From positions 12,122,501 through 12,186,500 of the forward strand of contig JBBMNZ010000009.1 of the NCBI GenBank assembly GCA_037954325.1: a stretch of 64,000 bases of DNA, given 5' to 3'. The notes beneath the pieces are model-generated. The model did not search any database and had not been told where the DNA came from. It was given only the letters and a program-made list of their open reading frames with translations. The first letter of the stretch is position 1, and each line of letters begins with the position of its first letter. Made by a program: the position numbers and the translations under genes. This document shows, piece by piece, positions 1 to 13,600 of the stretch. This stretch comes from Fistularia commersonii (Eukaryota; Chordata; Actinopteri; Syngnathiformes; Fistulariidae).

Positions 1-933
1 AGTCCAGATAATGCATTCACTTGCAATTAGTAACACATCTGAATAAGAGAGTTCCACTGGTATTTTATGGGGGTTGACAAATTTTCACTGGGCTTTCTGG
101 TCTCAATGCATCGTTAGCCTTCTGAGTATTGGGTCAATGAGATCGTAACAGATCAAACATTATGCAATTAGCTGCTTCTCTCCCAGAAAACATTTTAATG
201 CAGGGTGTTAATTGCCTAAATCAAGTCATCCAGGGGACGATTATAGTGAGAGAAGGGGTCATGGAAACCAGCAGCTCTGTATTATTTTAAATCAGATATA
301 CATAGGGGCGAAAATGCTGTTGGACTAAAGGCTGCATCAGCCATGGAAAGAAAAGACAGAATTTTAACTATGCTGTGAAAATGAAAAAGCAGCATTGGTG
401 GTTTCTTTGAAGTGCAAGTCCAAAAAGAATGTATGATCAAATATAAGACAATTCTTTGTGGTCAAAGAAAGATGTGGCACAATTGAAGACTCCTACTTTG
501 AAATTGTCCACACCCCAGTTTTACTAGAATGAAGATGCCTTGAACATATTTTTGTAGCTCATTAATATCAGTTTGATCATCACCTTTGCAAGGCCTTCTA
601 AAGGTTGTATAATTTGGTCTGTATGTTAATTTTGAATAGCTATTTATATGCAGATGATAAAGAAGAAAAAGCAGTAGGCCCAAAAAACAGAAACCACACA
701 GAACTACATGTTTTCAGTACATTGCATATACAAAATTTGTTTCCTTATGGACATCACAGCAGGTGGATACATTACTTGCAGAGCATATCAAAATAACAGA
801 CAAATACACCATGTAATAGATATTGCTACATTTCTTGAAGCATGGCACTGCTTGGATTGAGTGTATCATTTTCACATTTTACTGTAATGAACCAATTTTG
901 TGTCATTGTAACACAGCCAGAGTTGGATTAAAC

Positions 934-2298
934 CACATATGTCAAAGTCAAGGCCTGCGGGCCAGATCGAATTATCTCTGTCCCCTGGTATGAAATTGAT
1001 TATTATTAGAACTGGCCCTCAGGCTGCAGTTGCCCGCTGGTGTTTTGAATGCACCAATACTACATTCCCCACAATGCAACAGTAGCCCGCGAAATCACTG
1101 CAGCACAGCAAGCGGGCTTTGGCTTCATTCTTCATCAGCAGTCAGAGCAGATGTCACCTCCTCCCCAAAAATGGCTAAACAAAAGGTGGGCGCTGAGAAC
1201 AGGGGGTTTCAATGCAGGTTGGAGGCAGAGTACATGTTCACGAAGGTAAAAGGCGAACCCGGGTGTCTTTTACGTGGAGAATGTTTGGCTGCAGATGCGG
1301 ATAGAAAACTTGAGCCAGTTTCCCAGCCGCCAGACCATGAAAGAGAAGCTCTCTGCCGCTGTGTTCCCAAGTGCACATTTTGCCGATAAACTCAACATAC
1401 TCGCCGCCAACTTCCAACGCCGATTTGCTGACTTTGAAGGCAAAAAACGCAGGTTTGCACTGCTCGCCAATCCTTCTATAGTTGACATGGAAAGCGCACC
1501 ACCAAACCTACAAATGGAGTTGATTGAGCTCCAGTGCAATGACACACTGAAGGAAAAATAGTGGGTGCTGCTGAGTTTGCACATTTCGTCCCCGACACAA
1601 TGCCCCAGCTGCGCATCCAAGCTCCTCAGATGCTCTCTGTTTGGCAGCACATACCTGTGTGAACAACTGTTCTCTTTGATGAAGCTAAACAAAACATCAC
1701 ACAGGAGCCGTCTTAGTGATAAACACCTTCACTCAATCCTGAGGATTTCCTCAGCTCAGAGCCTGACCCCAAACATTGATGAACTTGTACAAAAGCTAAG
1801 ACAACCGCAAGTATCAGGCTCAGCCTCAGACAAGTGAGAATTACAGAGCATTAATGTATCTTTAGTTTTTAATTTAGTTAAATTTTTACATTTGTTTAGA
1901 CTAGACCAGTAATTTTTCATTAAAGAAAGTATTGTTTTGTCTGTTTGCCATAGATTTTTGTTTTTTATTTTATTGTATTTTATTCATATTTATTTTTGAG
2001 TTAATGGACTCAAGGAAAATTGCAGATAGGAGCCATGAGAAAGAATACAACTCATTTTATTTATTTATTTTTATTTTCTCATTTTGCTATTTAAAAGCAG
2101 TAATTGATATGATCATAGAGCAGCACGATATTACATTTTCAGTTTATAATTCATGCAATTTAATTTATGCATTTATGTCTTGGTTCAATAGACTGTGTTC
2201 AGTCAGTTCAATATGTTTTAACAAACACTGAACTAGTCTGGCCCTCGGCTTGAAACAAGTTTATTTGGCCCTCTGTGTATTTGACTTTGACATCCCTG
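934..2298 (+). mobile_element. Degenerate hAT DNA transposon in ulk1 intron
   Basis: A 1365-bp element with inverted ends: the left end reads CACATATGTCAAAGTCAA and the right end, reverse-complemented, reads CAGGGATGTCAAAGTCAA. Flanks GATTAAAC (926-933) and GATAAGAC (2299-2306) look like an 8-bp target duplication with two changes, the hAT signature. Inside are broken pieces of a transposase in the same orientation as ulk1: an N-terminal zinc-finger-like part (MAKQKVGAENRGFQCRLEAE, about 1171-1230) and a C-terminal dimerisation part (SLFGSTYLCEQLFSLMKLNK, about 1636-1695). Middle exon sequence is missing, and stop codons interrupt the frame, for example TAG at 1559-1561. The protein resembles GTF2IRD2/SCAND3-type domesticated hAT relatives. 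Confidence 0.85.
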
Positions 2299-2859
2299 GA
2301 TAAGACTATGTGATAGAGAAGTTAGGATTTTTTCCCTTGGCACAAAAATTCCTGGGTTTGAAGGGAAACCAGACCGACTTTTCTAGGGGATCTCAGACAA
2401 GTTACTATGTTCAGCACTTTTGTGTGTGGTTGCTTCTTAGTTAGATACAGTTCTTGATTACAGAAAAACTACCCTCGATGGCCAAGGAGTGAGAGAACCT
2501 AAGACTACACCTTTATATCATTTGACATGTAGCCATACCAGTAAATGTCAAATTCTTTATACTATAAATATTACAGCATCCTGGTTTTATATGTATTGAT
2601 AGTATCATAACTAATCAGCATAACGTAATGTGTTTTGACTGACTGCATTCTGAAGCAGTCTGGAGAAAACACTAATCCTCAAACCTTTTATTTATTTTTT
2701 CCTCTGAGGAGAATTGATTGCCCTGTGGGAGTAAAGTCTCAGGCGTCTGTATGTCCCAGTCATGACAGAATGTAATCCTCATGACTGGGAAAACTGCTAT
2801 AGCCACACACATCCAGGCTGTTCATTTGCTGCAATCAGCTGCAGGTACCACTACATGTA

Positions 2860-3890
2860 CACTGCATGGCCAAAAGTATTTGCTTACCTTCTTTGACTCG
2901 CATATGAACTTAAGTGACATCCCATTCCTAATCCATAGAATTCAATATGATGTCGGTCCATCCTTTGCAGCCGAAACGGCTTCAACTCTTCTGTCCATAA
3001 GGTTCAGGAGTGTGTTTATGGTAATATTTGACCATTCTTCCAGAAGCACATTTGTGAGGTCACACACTGATGTTGGCCAAGAACGCCTGGCTCTCAGTGT
3101 ATGCTCTAATTCCTCCCAAATGTGTTCTATCAGGACTCTGTGCAGGCCAGTCAAGTTCATCCACATCAGACTCTGTCATCCATCTCTTTATGGACCTTAC
3201 TTTGTGGACTGGTGCACAGTCATGTTTGAAAAGGAAGGGGCCAGCTCCAAACTGTTCCTACAAAGTTGGGAACATGGAACTGTCCAAAATGTCTTGGTAT
3301 GCTGAAGCTTTTTCAGAGTTCCTTCCTGGAACTAAGGGGCCAAGCCCAGCTCCTGAAAAACAACTCCACGCCATAATTCCCCCCTCCACTAAACTTCACA
3401 CTTGGCACAATGCAGTCAGACAAGTAGCGTTCTCCTGGCAACCGCCAAACCCAGACTCATCCATCAGGTTGCCAGATGGAGAAACGCGATTCATCGCGCC
3501 AGTGTCTAGTGACAGCATGCTTTACACCACTGCATCCGACACTTTGCATTGCCCTTGGTTGCAGCTGCTCGGCCATGGAAAACCATTCAAGGAAGCTCTC
3601 TGCGCACTGTTCTTGGGCTAATCTGAAGGCCACATGAAGTTTGGAGGTCTGTAGCGATTGACTCAGCAGAAAGTTGAACACCTCTTCACACTGTGCGCCT
3701 CAGCATCCCCTGACCCCGCTCCATAGGTCTACATGGCCTGACACTTCGTGGCTCAGTTGCAGTCGCTCCCAAACTCTTCCATGTTCTTATAGTACAGCTG
3801 CAAGATGACAATGGAATATTTAAGAGTGATGAAATTTCACAAGTGGATTTGTTGTACAGGTGTCATCCTATCACAGTCCCATACTGGAAA
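2860..3890 (-). mobile_element. Degenerate Tc1/mariner transposon, 3'-truncated
   Basis: It begins right after a TA with ACTGCATGGCCAAAAGTATT, a terminal sequence I recognise from fish Tc1-like elements. Minus-strand translation gives transposase blocks: HWRDESRFSIWQPDG around 3460-3500 (the DESRF catalytic context) and LIEHIWEELEHTLRAR around 3090-3140, with RRVEAVSAAKDGPTSY at the C terminus near 2950. Frame shifts and stops break it, so it is not active. The far terminal repeat is not seen; similarity fades near 3890. Confidence 0.8.
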
Positions 3891-3999
3891 AAACTGCAGG
3901 TTGTATGCAGACAGTTTCAATCAATGGTTAAGTTACATGAACAATTTAGTGTAATACTAACTGTGCTAGATCTAATCTGCAGAATTGTCTTGAGATAGA

Positions 4000-4480
4000 A
4001 AATGGTTATTGGCTCCTGTCTGTTGTTTGGGAGTCTAATGGCAGTTGGGTAGAATGAGTTCTGTAGTTGTGTTCTACATTTCACACTCCTGTACCTCTGG
4101 CCGCAGGGTAGGAGTGTGAACAGTCCCTGTTGGTGGTGTGTGTGGTCGTTGCCGATGGAGGCAGCACTTGTGGACTCTTTGGTGGGAGATGCTCTGCAGA
4201 GAAGGCAGAGGGGTTCTGGTGATCTTCTCTGAAGTCTTTACCACTCGCTGCAGGCGTTTGTGGTCCAGAGCAGTTGTGCTGCTGTACCATACAGCTAAGA
4301 TGCTCTCAACAATGCAGGTGTAGAAGTTGCTGAGGGTCTTGGGCGACATGCCAACCTTCTCAGCTTACTCAGAAAGTACAGCTGCTATTGAGCTTGCTTA
4401 ATTGTCTGTTTGGTGTCGAGGGACCAGATGAGGTCCTCACTGATGCAAAAACAGAGGTATTTAAAACTCACATTAAGATG
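4000..4480 (-). mobile_element. L2/CR1-like LINE fragment (RT C-terminal part)
   Basis: Minus-strand reading gives KTLSNFYTCIVESILAVWYS, then LDHKRLQRVVKTSEKI and LPSLQSI, which match the conserved C-terminal tail of reverse transcriptase proteins of fish L2/CR1-clade LINEs (pattern FY-IESIL-WY then LQRVVKTA-KI). It is a short decayed piece in an ulk1 intron, antisense to ulk1. The subfamily was assigned from memory of such proteins. Confidence 0.7.
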
Positions 4481-4785
4481 TAACTAGGGTTACTCAGTAT
4501 GACACAGCATTACAGAACCACCTGCACAATATTGCTACATAATCACATGCGCCCTGACAGTGCCCTACCGAAGGAGTATATGTGTTAGTATATGTTTCAG
4601 CAAGCTTTGTTTTCATCATAAGAGTCAGGTCTTATAGATATAACTATTTTGGTCTTTTACAGTCTTGTTAATGCATTCATTTATCCCCTCTTCAATCTTT
4701 TTGCACCAAAATATACACAAATATATTTTCTTCCTTCATCGAAGTTTTTCTGAAAAATGTCCTCCCGTAATTTCCCTTTCTACAG

Positions 4786-7697
4786 CGGACTTTGGCTTTG
4801 CACGATATCTTCAGAACAACATGATGGCAGCAACACTTTGTGGATCTCCTATGTACATGGTAAGATTTGTGCATAGGTTTCTCAGTATTAAATTGAATGG
4901 ATGTGTTTACGGGAATTAACCGATTTCAGCGTTCTTTATTTTCATTTTTAACTTTTGATTTTCTGTGCTCTTGGGGAAAAAAGTAACCAGTTTTACAACC
5001 TTATGGTTTTATCCCAGAAGAGGTAACGCTGTGGTAAAAGTCACCTGAGGACACTGAGGTGCACTATTGATAATGTCCCATAATCTACAAACAATACATT
5101 GTTGCCTATACAGCAAGTCTGCTGCTCAAAGTTATATGACCTTATGCAAGCACAAGGGATGAGAGCATATCCTATGTTTTGAACAATTTTATCTTGTCTA
5201 TACATTAATTGACAAGTCATGAAGTAAAGAAACTAGAAGACGTCTGATGATGGGGTAGAAAGCTCAATGCAGGGATTTGACTCCACATGAGCACATGGAC
5301 TTGATACCCCTGTCAAATCAAAATAGTCAAATTCAGTGCAGTAATTTGGAAATGCGGTGGATTCTAGAGTGATAAGAGACACCAATTTGAGCAGTGACTT
5401 AGGGATCTCGCATTGATATTTGCTCTTAAGTAAAGCCAGTCAGTACGATAATAGCCTCCCTTCATTAATTCACACACCCATGGGGCGAGATCACCTGCAG
5501 TGAGAGGCCTCCCCAGTGAAAGATTAAAAAGATTAAAAAATGTTAGCCACTACTATGGAGAAGGAAACAACCCAATTCCTACGTTGCAACTATCATACAC
5601 TGCATCATAGCATTGACTGCAGGCATTACTATGAGAATGTGTTGTCACTCCAGGTGCGTTCTTGGCTAAGTGGTGGCACTCTTCATTACTGCATGGCAGA
5701 GAAGTCACTGTACAGTTATTAATTATCAGCTATGCTTGTTAAAGGACGTATTTGACAAGTGAGGACCAAACAATGTAATGACAGACCCCAAGTTTTGTAC
5801 ATGTTGTGATTGGCTGGTTCCAAAATCATTATCATAAAAAGCAGGAATAGTAAAGTTGTCAGTAAGTCCCAAATATTTTTTGCCAGCACACTAATAATCA
5901 TATAATCCTATAATGACAATTTTACAGCAAGTCCCATCAGACCAAGATTGCAGAGGAGGTATGAAGTAGATGGCGACTGTAAATTACTTTCAAAATTCAG
6001 GTTCACTGTGGGTCATGCTGCTTGTTTCAAGGCTTGAATTGGTTTTAATCATAGAAGTCTGGCCATAACAATCCCTTATGGAGTTTAGCAGGGATAATGA
6101 TTCCTTTGTGTCCTGATAGTGTTGACAAAAGATGATTGTGTTCTTATCTTGCCTCCTTACTAGGCACCTGAAGTAATCATGTCACAAAACTATGACGCCA
6201 AGGCTGACTTGTGGAGTATAGGAACCATAGTGTACCAGTGTCTGACTGGAAAGGCTCCTTTTCAGGTATGCAGATGTGTTCCAAGAAACTCACATTGAGC
6301 AGTTTGACTTTTTTTCTTATGTACTTCTATCACTAAAATTATTTCAGTTGTTTCTGATGCAGTAAAGCATTACTTTTACTTAGGTATCATTGTAAGCTTT
6401 CTGAAAAGATAATATATAAGAAAATTAAAGTAAGAGCTAAGGCATAGCTTATCATCCTTAATCGACAAAGATTAAAAAACAAACCTCACCTCTCAGTGGC
6501 TTTGCAAAGCTTTGTTATTGTAGCCTTTATTTCACAAGGTGGCCCAGCTTTATGTGGTTTTAGTTCACCCAGTCTTGCCTCTGGCCGCACACGCCGCTAT
6601 TAAAACTAACAAACAAAAAAAAAACTTCAAAAACCGTGTTTACATGTCAACAGTATATGGAGTAATGGATGAGTCATTAGCTTGTAAACACGGTTATGTG
6701 TGTTAACATAAAACATTTACTTATTTTTTTCTTGATTAATCAGACAGCATCACATCCTTCTCCTAACATGAGACATTTTTTCGCTAGCCTATTTTTTTTT
6801 TGTTAATAAACCAGTCCAAGATCAATGATGATGAATTGCATATTTTCATTGATGTTATAAGCTGATCTAAATGCCTGTCCAAATTGAATTAATTAGGTTC
6901 ACCCTTTGATTGTCCTGCTGAAGCCCTTGTGATAAAAAGTATCGAAGAGTATTTTGAAAAATGCATGACACAGGCTGCATGTTTGACCTTTCTCTATCTT
7001 TAGGCTAGCAGTCCCCAGGACCTTCGGCTATTCTATGAAAAAAACAAGAATCTCAGTCCCAAGTAAGAAGTTATAGTGACTTGGTTGCATGAATGGCTGT
7101 TTTTGTAAATGTTAATTTTTGCTTCGTAGACTGCAATTTCATGTATGTTTGAATTTACAACTATTTGGGAGGTATGGCCAAGTGACCATGTGTAGAATAA
7201 AAGCCCTCTGCAAGTGGCTTCTGCATCATTTTCCTTTTGTAATGTTTGAATTCTTCAAAAACATTTATTTTTGTGTTATTTCAACAATGCAGCATCCCAA
7301 GAGAGACATCAAGCCATTTGAGGCACCTTCTACTGGGGCTACTACAGCGCAACCATAAGGACCGCATGGACTTTGGTGAGTGAACACCAAACACTGTAAA
7401 GTGAGATATTCCTGCAAATATTGACTCATCACTTTGATATCTATTGGATGCTACTTCATGTGATTATTGTCCTCACTGAACAGCCAAGTAACAGATAAAT
7501 CAATGACTCCTGCAGTAGTTGTATGTATTTTTTATTGAATAGAACAAAATGTTAAACATTAGTAAAACAAATATGTATGTTGTACATCTTAAATGCAAAA
7601 GAGTTGTTTTCTTCACATCACTAATCCCATTTCTTTTGTCATTTAGACGAGTTTTTTAGTCATCCGTTTTTGGAGGCGAGCTCATCAATGAAAAAGT
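4786..7697 (+). CDS. ulk1: ulk1 exons for the kinase C-lobe
   Basis: Five exons encode the activation segment and C-lobe. Exon 4786-4859 carries ADFGFARYLQNNMMAAT followed by LCGSPMYM; the Thr before LCGSP corresponds to the activation-loop threonine (T180 in human ULK1). Exon 6164-6265 starts with the APE motif (APEVIMSQNYDAKADLWS) and runs through the helix-F region to GKAPFQ. Exons 7004-7062, 7293-7375 and 7647-7697 finish the lobe with RNHKDRMDFDEFFSHPFLEA. The catalytic HRD loop and the glycine-rich loop are not in this window. Nothing suggests a pseudogene: frame is intact across all junctions. Confidence 0.95.
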
Positions 7698-10600
7698 GTA
7701 AGTGGGAATGTTCAATGCATTTTAAAATAAAAACCAATTTTGTTAACAGTGCATCAATTGAAGGCGCACATTCTGTTTCAGCAGGTTCAAGTGCACAGTT
7801 TCACATCTGACTAATACAACCTGCAAAATTGTGCCGTGTAGTCCAGAACTAATGTTGATGAGTTATTATGAATGTATCAGGTTTGCATACAACTCTAGAT
7901 CTCATTGAATTGTTGCTGCAACAGAACAAATAAGGCCATAATATGATTCGCTTTGGTCGTAAAAGGTGAATGTATCATCATATCTCACTGTTCCTGGACC
8001 CTCACAACAATCTTTAACAGGGCCTTTGATGTTTCTTTTTAAAGCAACACCTATTGTGACCATGACCTGTTTCCCAAGTTCTGCATCAGCCAGCTCTTGC
8101 AGCAGCTCTTCTACGTCTCACCTTGCATCTCCACCGGTTTGTTGGTTTTTATTTATTTATATATATTTTTTTTAATGATTTTTATTTTTTTTTGCATTTC
8201 TGCTTTTCTTGCTCTACTTCTTTCTCATTCCAGTAATGTGTAATAGAGACACAATATTTTTTGTCCGCTAGTCAGAGCTGCTAAAAGCTATTTGGCCCTC
8301 CCTTGACACTCGTATATCCTTTTGTGTTGCGTTTTCCTGCGTTTGCTCATTTGCGACTTCTGCTTTCCTATCTCTACAGCAGTCTCTTGCCGAGGTCCAA
8401 CATGCACGAGCTAAAGCCCTGGTCTCCCCTACCCAGGAGGCAACTTGTTTTCTTCTCAAGGACTCATCTGGTGGAGGCGGCAGCAGCAAAAATTCCTCCT
8501 CCTGTGACACAGATGACTTTGTTATAGTGCCTGCTCACTTCAATAGTAAAGAGATCTTTTTTTTTTAATGATGTCTCGCTTAAATGTCAAATGCAATCAT
8601 TACACACTGGTAGTTATTGCTTCAGCTATAGGACATCCAATTTTATTTGGCCTTGTTAAAAGAATGTCATTTGTCATCATTAAAATTGTGTGCATTTTAT
8701 CTTTATTTCTAACAAAATGTTATCTTGGAAGAGGCTGTTGAATTTATTGCAAATTTGTCCTGTTTATTCAAGCAGGGGAACTGACATGTGAGAGTAAAGT
8801 ACTGCAGGATTGTCTAATGAACAGTGGGTAAGAGGCAAAGGATTATCATTTTGTGTATTGTTTATTAAATTAGGATCATCGTTACCCTATAATTGAATTT
8901 GCAAAATAAGTGATCACATTTTTTAGTATTATAGTGATTTTTTTTTTTTGTGTGTTCTTGATTTTTCTTTTAATATTTTATGTATTTACTTACTTACTTG
9001 TTGGTTTTGTTTTGTTTCACTCCCCCACTTTCGTCAGCTCACTTCTGGCTTCTACTGGCTTGTGTGTCCAAGCTAAAACACCACCACACTCACCATCCTA
9101 TGGTGGATCCCCCCGTCCTGACAGGTAAAAGCACAATTCATAATATTGGGGAATTAACATGTGATCTTGACTCATGAACAGAACGCTTTAAGAACGATAG
9201 GTTTGTTGACACAAAAGAAAATTGACTGGAGTTGATTTAAATTAACTTTCCACTAAAATGTCATTTTCTCCAACAAAGTAACAGAAGCTATCAAAGTTGT
9301 GCCAAAAAATAACTGCAGAATAAATGGTAAAAATCAGTCATGTAGTAGGGGCATCAGTGTATGTATGAATAATATTTATAATTCAATGTCTTTGTTCATA
9401 AAAACAAATGCTCCAAGAATATTACAATCATGGAGTCAATAGTTAGATCAGGATAAAGAAATGTGAGGTAACTGTTGATTTGTTCCTCAATATTTAAACT
9501 GAAAAACTATTGAACTATTGTCACTATAATTTCAGTAATCTGTGATAAATTGTCCTCAGAATATTTCCTCTGTGCTTTTATTTTATTTACCGGGTAATTG
9601 TTTTTCTCAATGTTGTCGACAGGCGCGGTGAGATCTCTGGAAGTAATTATTATGGCAACTATGGAAACCAGTGCCAGTCTTTGCCAATCCCAGTTCCCAC
9701 CCAGGTCCAAAATTACCAACGCATGGAGCAGAACCTCAATTTTACCAAGCAGGATGGATCACCCCGGTCTGTAACCACACATACTTTCATGTGTAACATG
9801 CAGACTAACTTGAAAGTTGCAAGCAACTTTGAAACTGATTGCAATAACCTCACTCTGATTAGGCTGTCTACACCAGTCCATCGTTGCTGCAGTGGAAGCT
9901 CTGTGCCATTCATTCGCCCTGGGCCATCGCCTCCTTTTGGACAAACAGTGACAACAACCCGCAGACTTTCCCTCGGGGGTGCAAGACCATTCCAGCTCTC
10001 TTCCCAAGGTAGTTGAGAGGCTAGGGTTTAGCCCTTAACTTATGAAATCAACTGACACAGGAAAACACTTGTTTGAAGAGGAATCCTCATTTGCCACTGA
10101 GACAAATCTGGACATGATTTCAGTTTAATTCCAGTCTTTTTAGCTATGGATACCTCCTCCCCCCAAGTAAGACAACACTTGGTTACTCTGAAACGTGGTT
10201 TGTGACATCATTTTAGAGTTTCATACCGCTTAATCAAACTGTTAACTGTTTTCCTGCCACAGCTAGTTTTCTAAGACATTATCTTGGGATTTAGTACCTT
10301 TCAATATTTCAAACTAAACTGATGAATGATTAATTAAAAAACTGTAATAAGGTATAAATGTAGAACACTGAAAATGAAAAACTGAATGCAAAGAAAGGAC
10401 ATAAGCCTCCGATTGCACTAAATAACGCTACCTGCTGTCTAAAACAGGAGATACGCTAACCTTGCTGAGTCCCAATTTCATTTGCAGCTCCTCAGCATAC
10501 TGAGCCCAGGATAAATTCTCAGCCACAAGCACAGATGACTGGACTTGGTACACGACTACACAGCGCTCCCTGTCTGCTGGAGTGTGCCACTGGCTGTGGG

Positions 10601-13600
10601 AAGCAAAAGATCAAAAAGCAGCACTCTGACCCAGTGGTTGCCCCCCCTCCAGGAGGCCTAATGGCTCTTCGTCCCCCGCACTCTTCACCACGGCTAAGTG
10701 AGCTGATGCAACGTAACCCTCTCCCAACTATCCTGGGCTCACCCTCTAGGGTGAGTTGCATATTTGCTTTTGTGATCTAGTGACATTGTCTATGCGCAGC
10801 ACTTCTCTTTTTACTTTTGCAATTTTCAATTTTTTGGCTTTGTCTGTGGCTCATACTGATGAGGTACATTTCGGGGGCTAAAACACAGAGAAAGATGATA
10901 GCCCTACTTGGGTGAAAATTGGCTATTTTTGGATTCTTCAATATGGATTTCCATTTTGTTTTTCCATTTTCTGGGACAAATATCTCATCTACAGAACGAT
11001 CAGATCATATCCCATAATTTCATTTACATTTGTAAAGTATTCTTTATGTATGTATGTATGAATTTATGTATGTAGGCTCTATACAAGATAAATAAATACA
11101 CCTCTACAAGTGCTGATTCACCTTTATTAAAACGAAACAAAAAAATAAACACTTAAAAGTTTAGAAAAGCAATTTGCTTGTTCTTTGGACTGAGATACGT
11201 CAGTGTAATAAATGGTAAAACCAATACTTTTCTAAGGTTAAAGTATGAAACTTTTTTTTGTTTTGTTTTCCATTTTGTTAAACCTGTATTGCCAAAAACT
11301 TGCTGATCAGTTCCAACATTCAGTGACTCCTGGCCTGAGTGTTTCTGACTCAGAAGTCAAATAATTGCTGTACATAGCTATTGGCTCCCATCCTCAACTT
11401 GGAATGGTCAAGGAGAGAACTTGAACATTCACCAATGATCACTGCAAAAACTGGGTCTTAAAGTAAATCAAAAGAAAACTTAATCATTCTGTTGCTTGGT
11501 CTGACCTTACCCGGATTGGGTTGTTTGATAAGACAATAACAGGACTCAATCAAAAGGCCCAGAGGCAGGCAGGCCGGCAGTGAGAGAGGGAAATTTCAGT
11601 TCTCTTCAGATACCCAAAAAATTGAGGTTTGTAAAAGCAATGGGTTATATCACCTCCCTCTGCTCCTCCTTGCAGACAATCCCTCCTTTTGAATTCCCGA
11701 AGCCGCCCAGCTCTCCAAACCTTGTGAACTTCCTGACACAGAAGGGTTTGGTCATCGGTTCCCCCTGCAGCAGGACCGTCCTGGCCGAGCACAGGGATCC
11801 TGGACAACAGGCACCCACATATCCACCACACTGCGTTCACCGACGGAACGATGATGCTAAGGGATTTGGAAGGTAACCAATGAGTGACATTTGAAATACA
11901 TAATGCATATGATGTTTTTTTTTAAAGATTTTGGCTTCTTAACCCCCAATTGCCAAGTGTCATGGCACTCCTTTCCTTCTAAGTAGATATTGAGCTCAAA
12001 GGCCAAAATCGATTTCTGGTGTTACTTCTGTTTTGTTTTCCTTGAACTTCAAAAAGCTGGAAAGACTACTATTACATGAAATGAATGAGTGAAAAAGGCC
12101 ATGACATAAGTTATGTCTTATTGATTTCTTTTTTTTTCTCAATATATTTTCTCAATAATAACATGCTGTTGACATCAGTAACAATAACTATATTAACAGT
12201 ATTTACACATAAAATGGAAATAAAAGTATAGATTGTAAGACATTAAAAGAATTACAAAATAATATACCCCTTGAAATTTACATTTTAAGGCCAAAATAGA
12301 TTGCCTTCACAGGTTACTTGCACTGAAAATCCTGTTTGGTCAGAATAGTATTATTAAGAAAGATGTGTGAATAGAGAACCACTATAAATATCATTCAATA
12401 ATGACAAGTTTTATTAGCACTGTCCCTCCATATCTATATCTCTTGCATCCATCTCTTCGGTTCAGGTCTCAGAGTGCTGGTCTTCTGTCTGACATGCTGC
12501 TGATGGCAGCGTTTGGAACCGGTGGGCCAGTGGGTGATCGAGGAAGCCGCGAGAACCTCACTTCTGAAAAAGCCATAGACATTATCGGTAGGGCTGTTTA
12601 AGGTATTAAATTATTTGAATATGATATTATACATTGACTCTTGACTTGAGAGTACATCAACCTATGACTTTTCCAAATTTTCAAGCTGTCCCTCAATCAA
12701 TTTATTTATTTTTTGAATAATTGTTTTTATTTTTATTATAATTGTTTTTCAGACATTATTTGTTAATTAAAACACATTGTAGGACCAGGATCCTGGAAGG
12801 GATGAATAGTGTTTCTGTTCAATTCAATTGGGAAATTTAATTTGATATACAGTCAAATTGAGTTACGAGCTTGGTCACAAAAGGAACTCAACTCACAAAT
12901 CAAGGTATTACTGTACAAGGAAAGGAGAGTGAAGGTATGTTTTCAGATAAATTAAGGGCTTTAACAATATAGCAAGTCAAATATTCAGTAGCAGCATTTA
13001 GCAATGTCCATTTCTTTACCCTCAGTCATTGTTACTGTCTGTTTTTAAGTGTCCCCAGGTGGCGGGGAATGCTTTGCACCTGGTTCCTGCAGCCCTGCAC
13101 AGGTGGTCTTCACCATCGGCTCTCCTCCCACTGGCAGCACCCCACCTCATACCTCCAGACAGAGGAAATACTCAGGTATGCACAGTAAAATATACATAAT
13201 TTATCTCCTCAGTCCATCCATCCATCTTCTACTGCTTATCTGGAGTCGAGTAACAGGGCAGCAGCAGAAGCAGAGAGGCCCAGACTTCTCTCCCCTCGGG
13301 CCACTCGATCTAGCTCTTCCAAGGGGATCCTAAGGTATTCCCAGGCCAGCTGAGACACACAGTCCCTCCAGTGTATCCTGAGTTTTCCTTGGGTCCTTCT
13401 CTCAGTTGGACATTCCTGGAAGCACCAGGAAGGTGTCCAGGAGGCATTCTAACAAGATGCCCGAGCCACCTCATCTTACTCCTCTATCTCTGAGAGGGTT
13501 CGGACATCCTGTGGCGAAGACTCACTTGGCTGCTTGGATCCTTGATCTTGTTTTTTTTTGGTCACTAGCCACAGTTCATGACCATAGTTGAGGGTGAGAA

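Larger units (their letters stand above)
1..4785 (+). other. ulk1: ulk1 intron (5' end of window)
   Basis: No exon could be found here, and in particular none encoding the catalytic-loop and DLKPQN region that should precede the ADFGF exon. Apart from the hAT, Tc1 and LINE remnants listed separately, 1-925 and 2310-2855 are AT-rich single-copy-looking sequence in which I see nothing. Confidence 0.6.
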
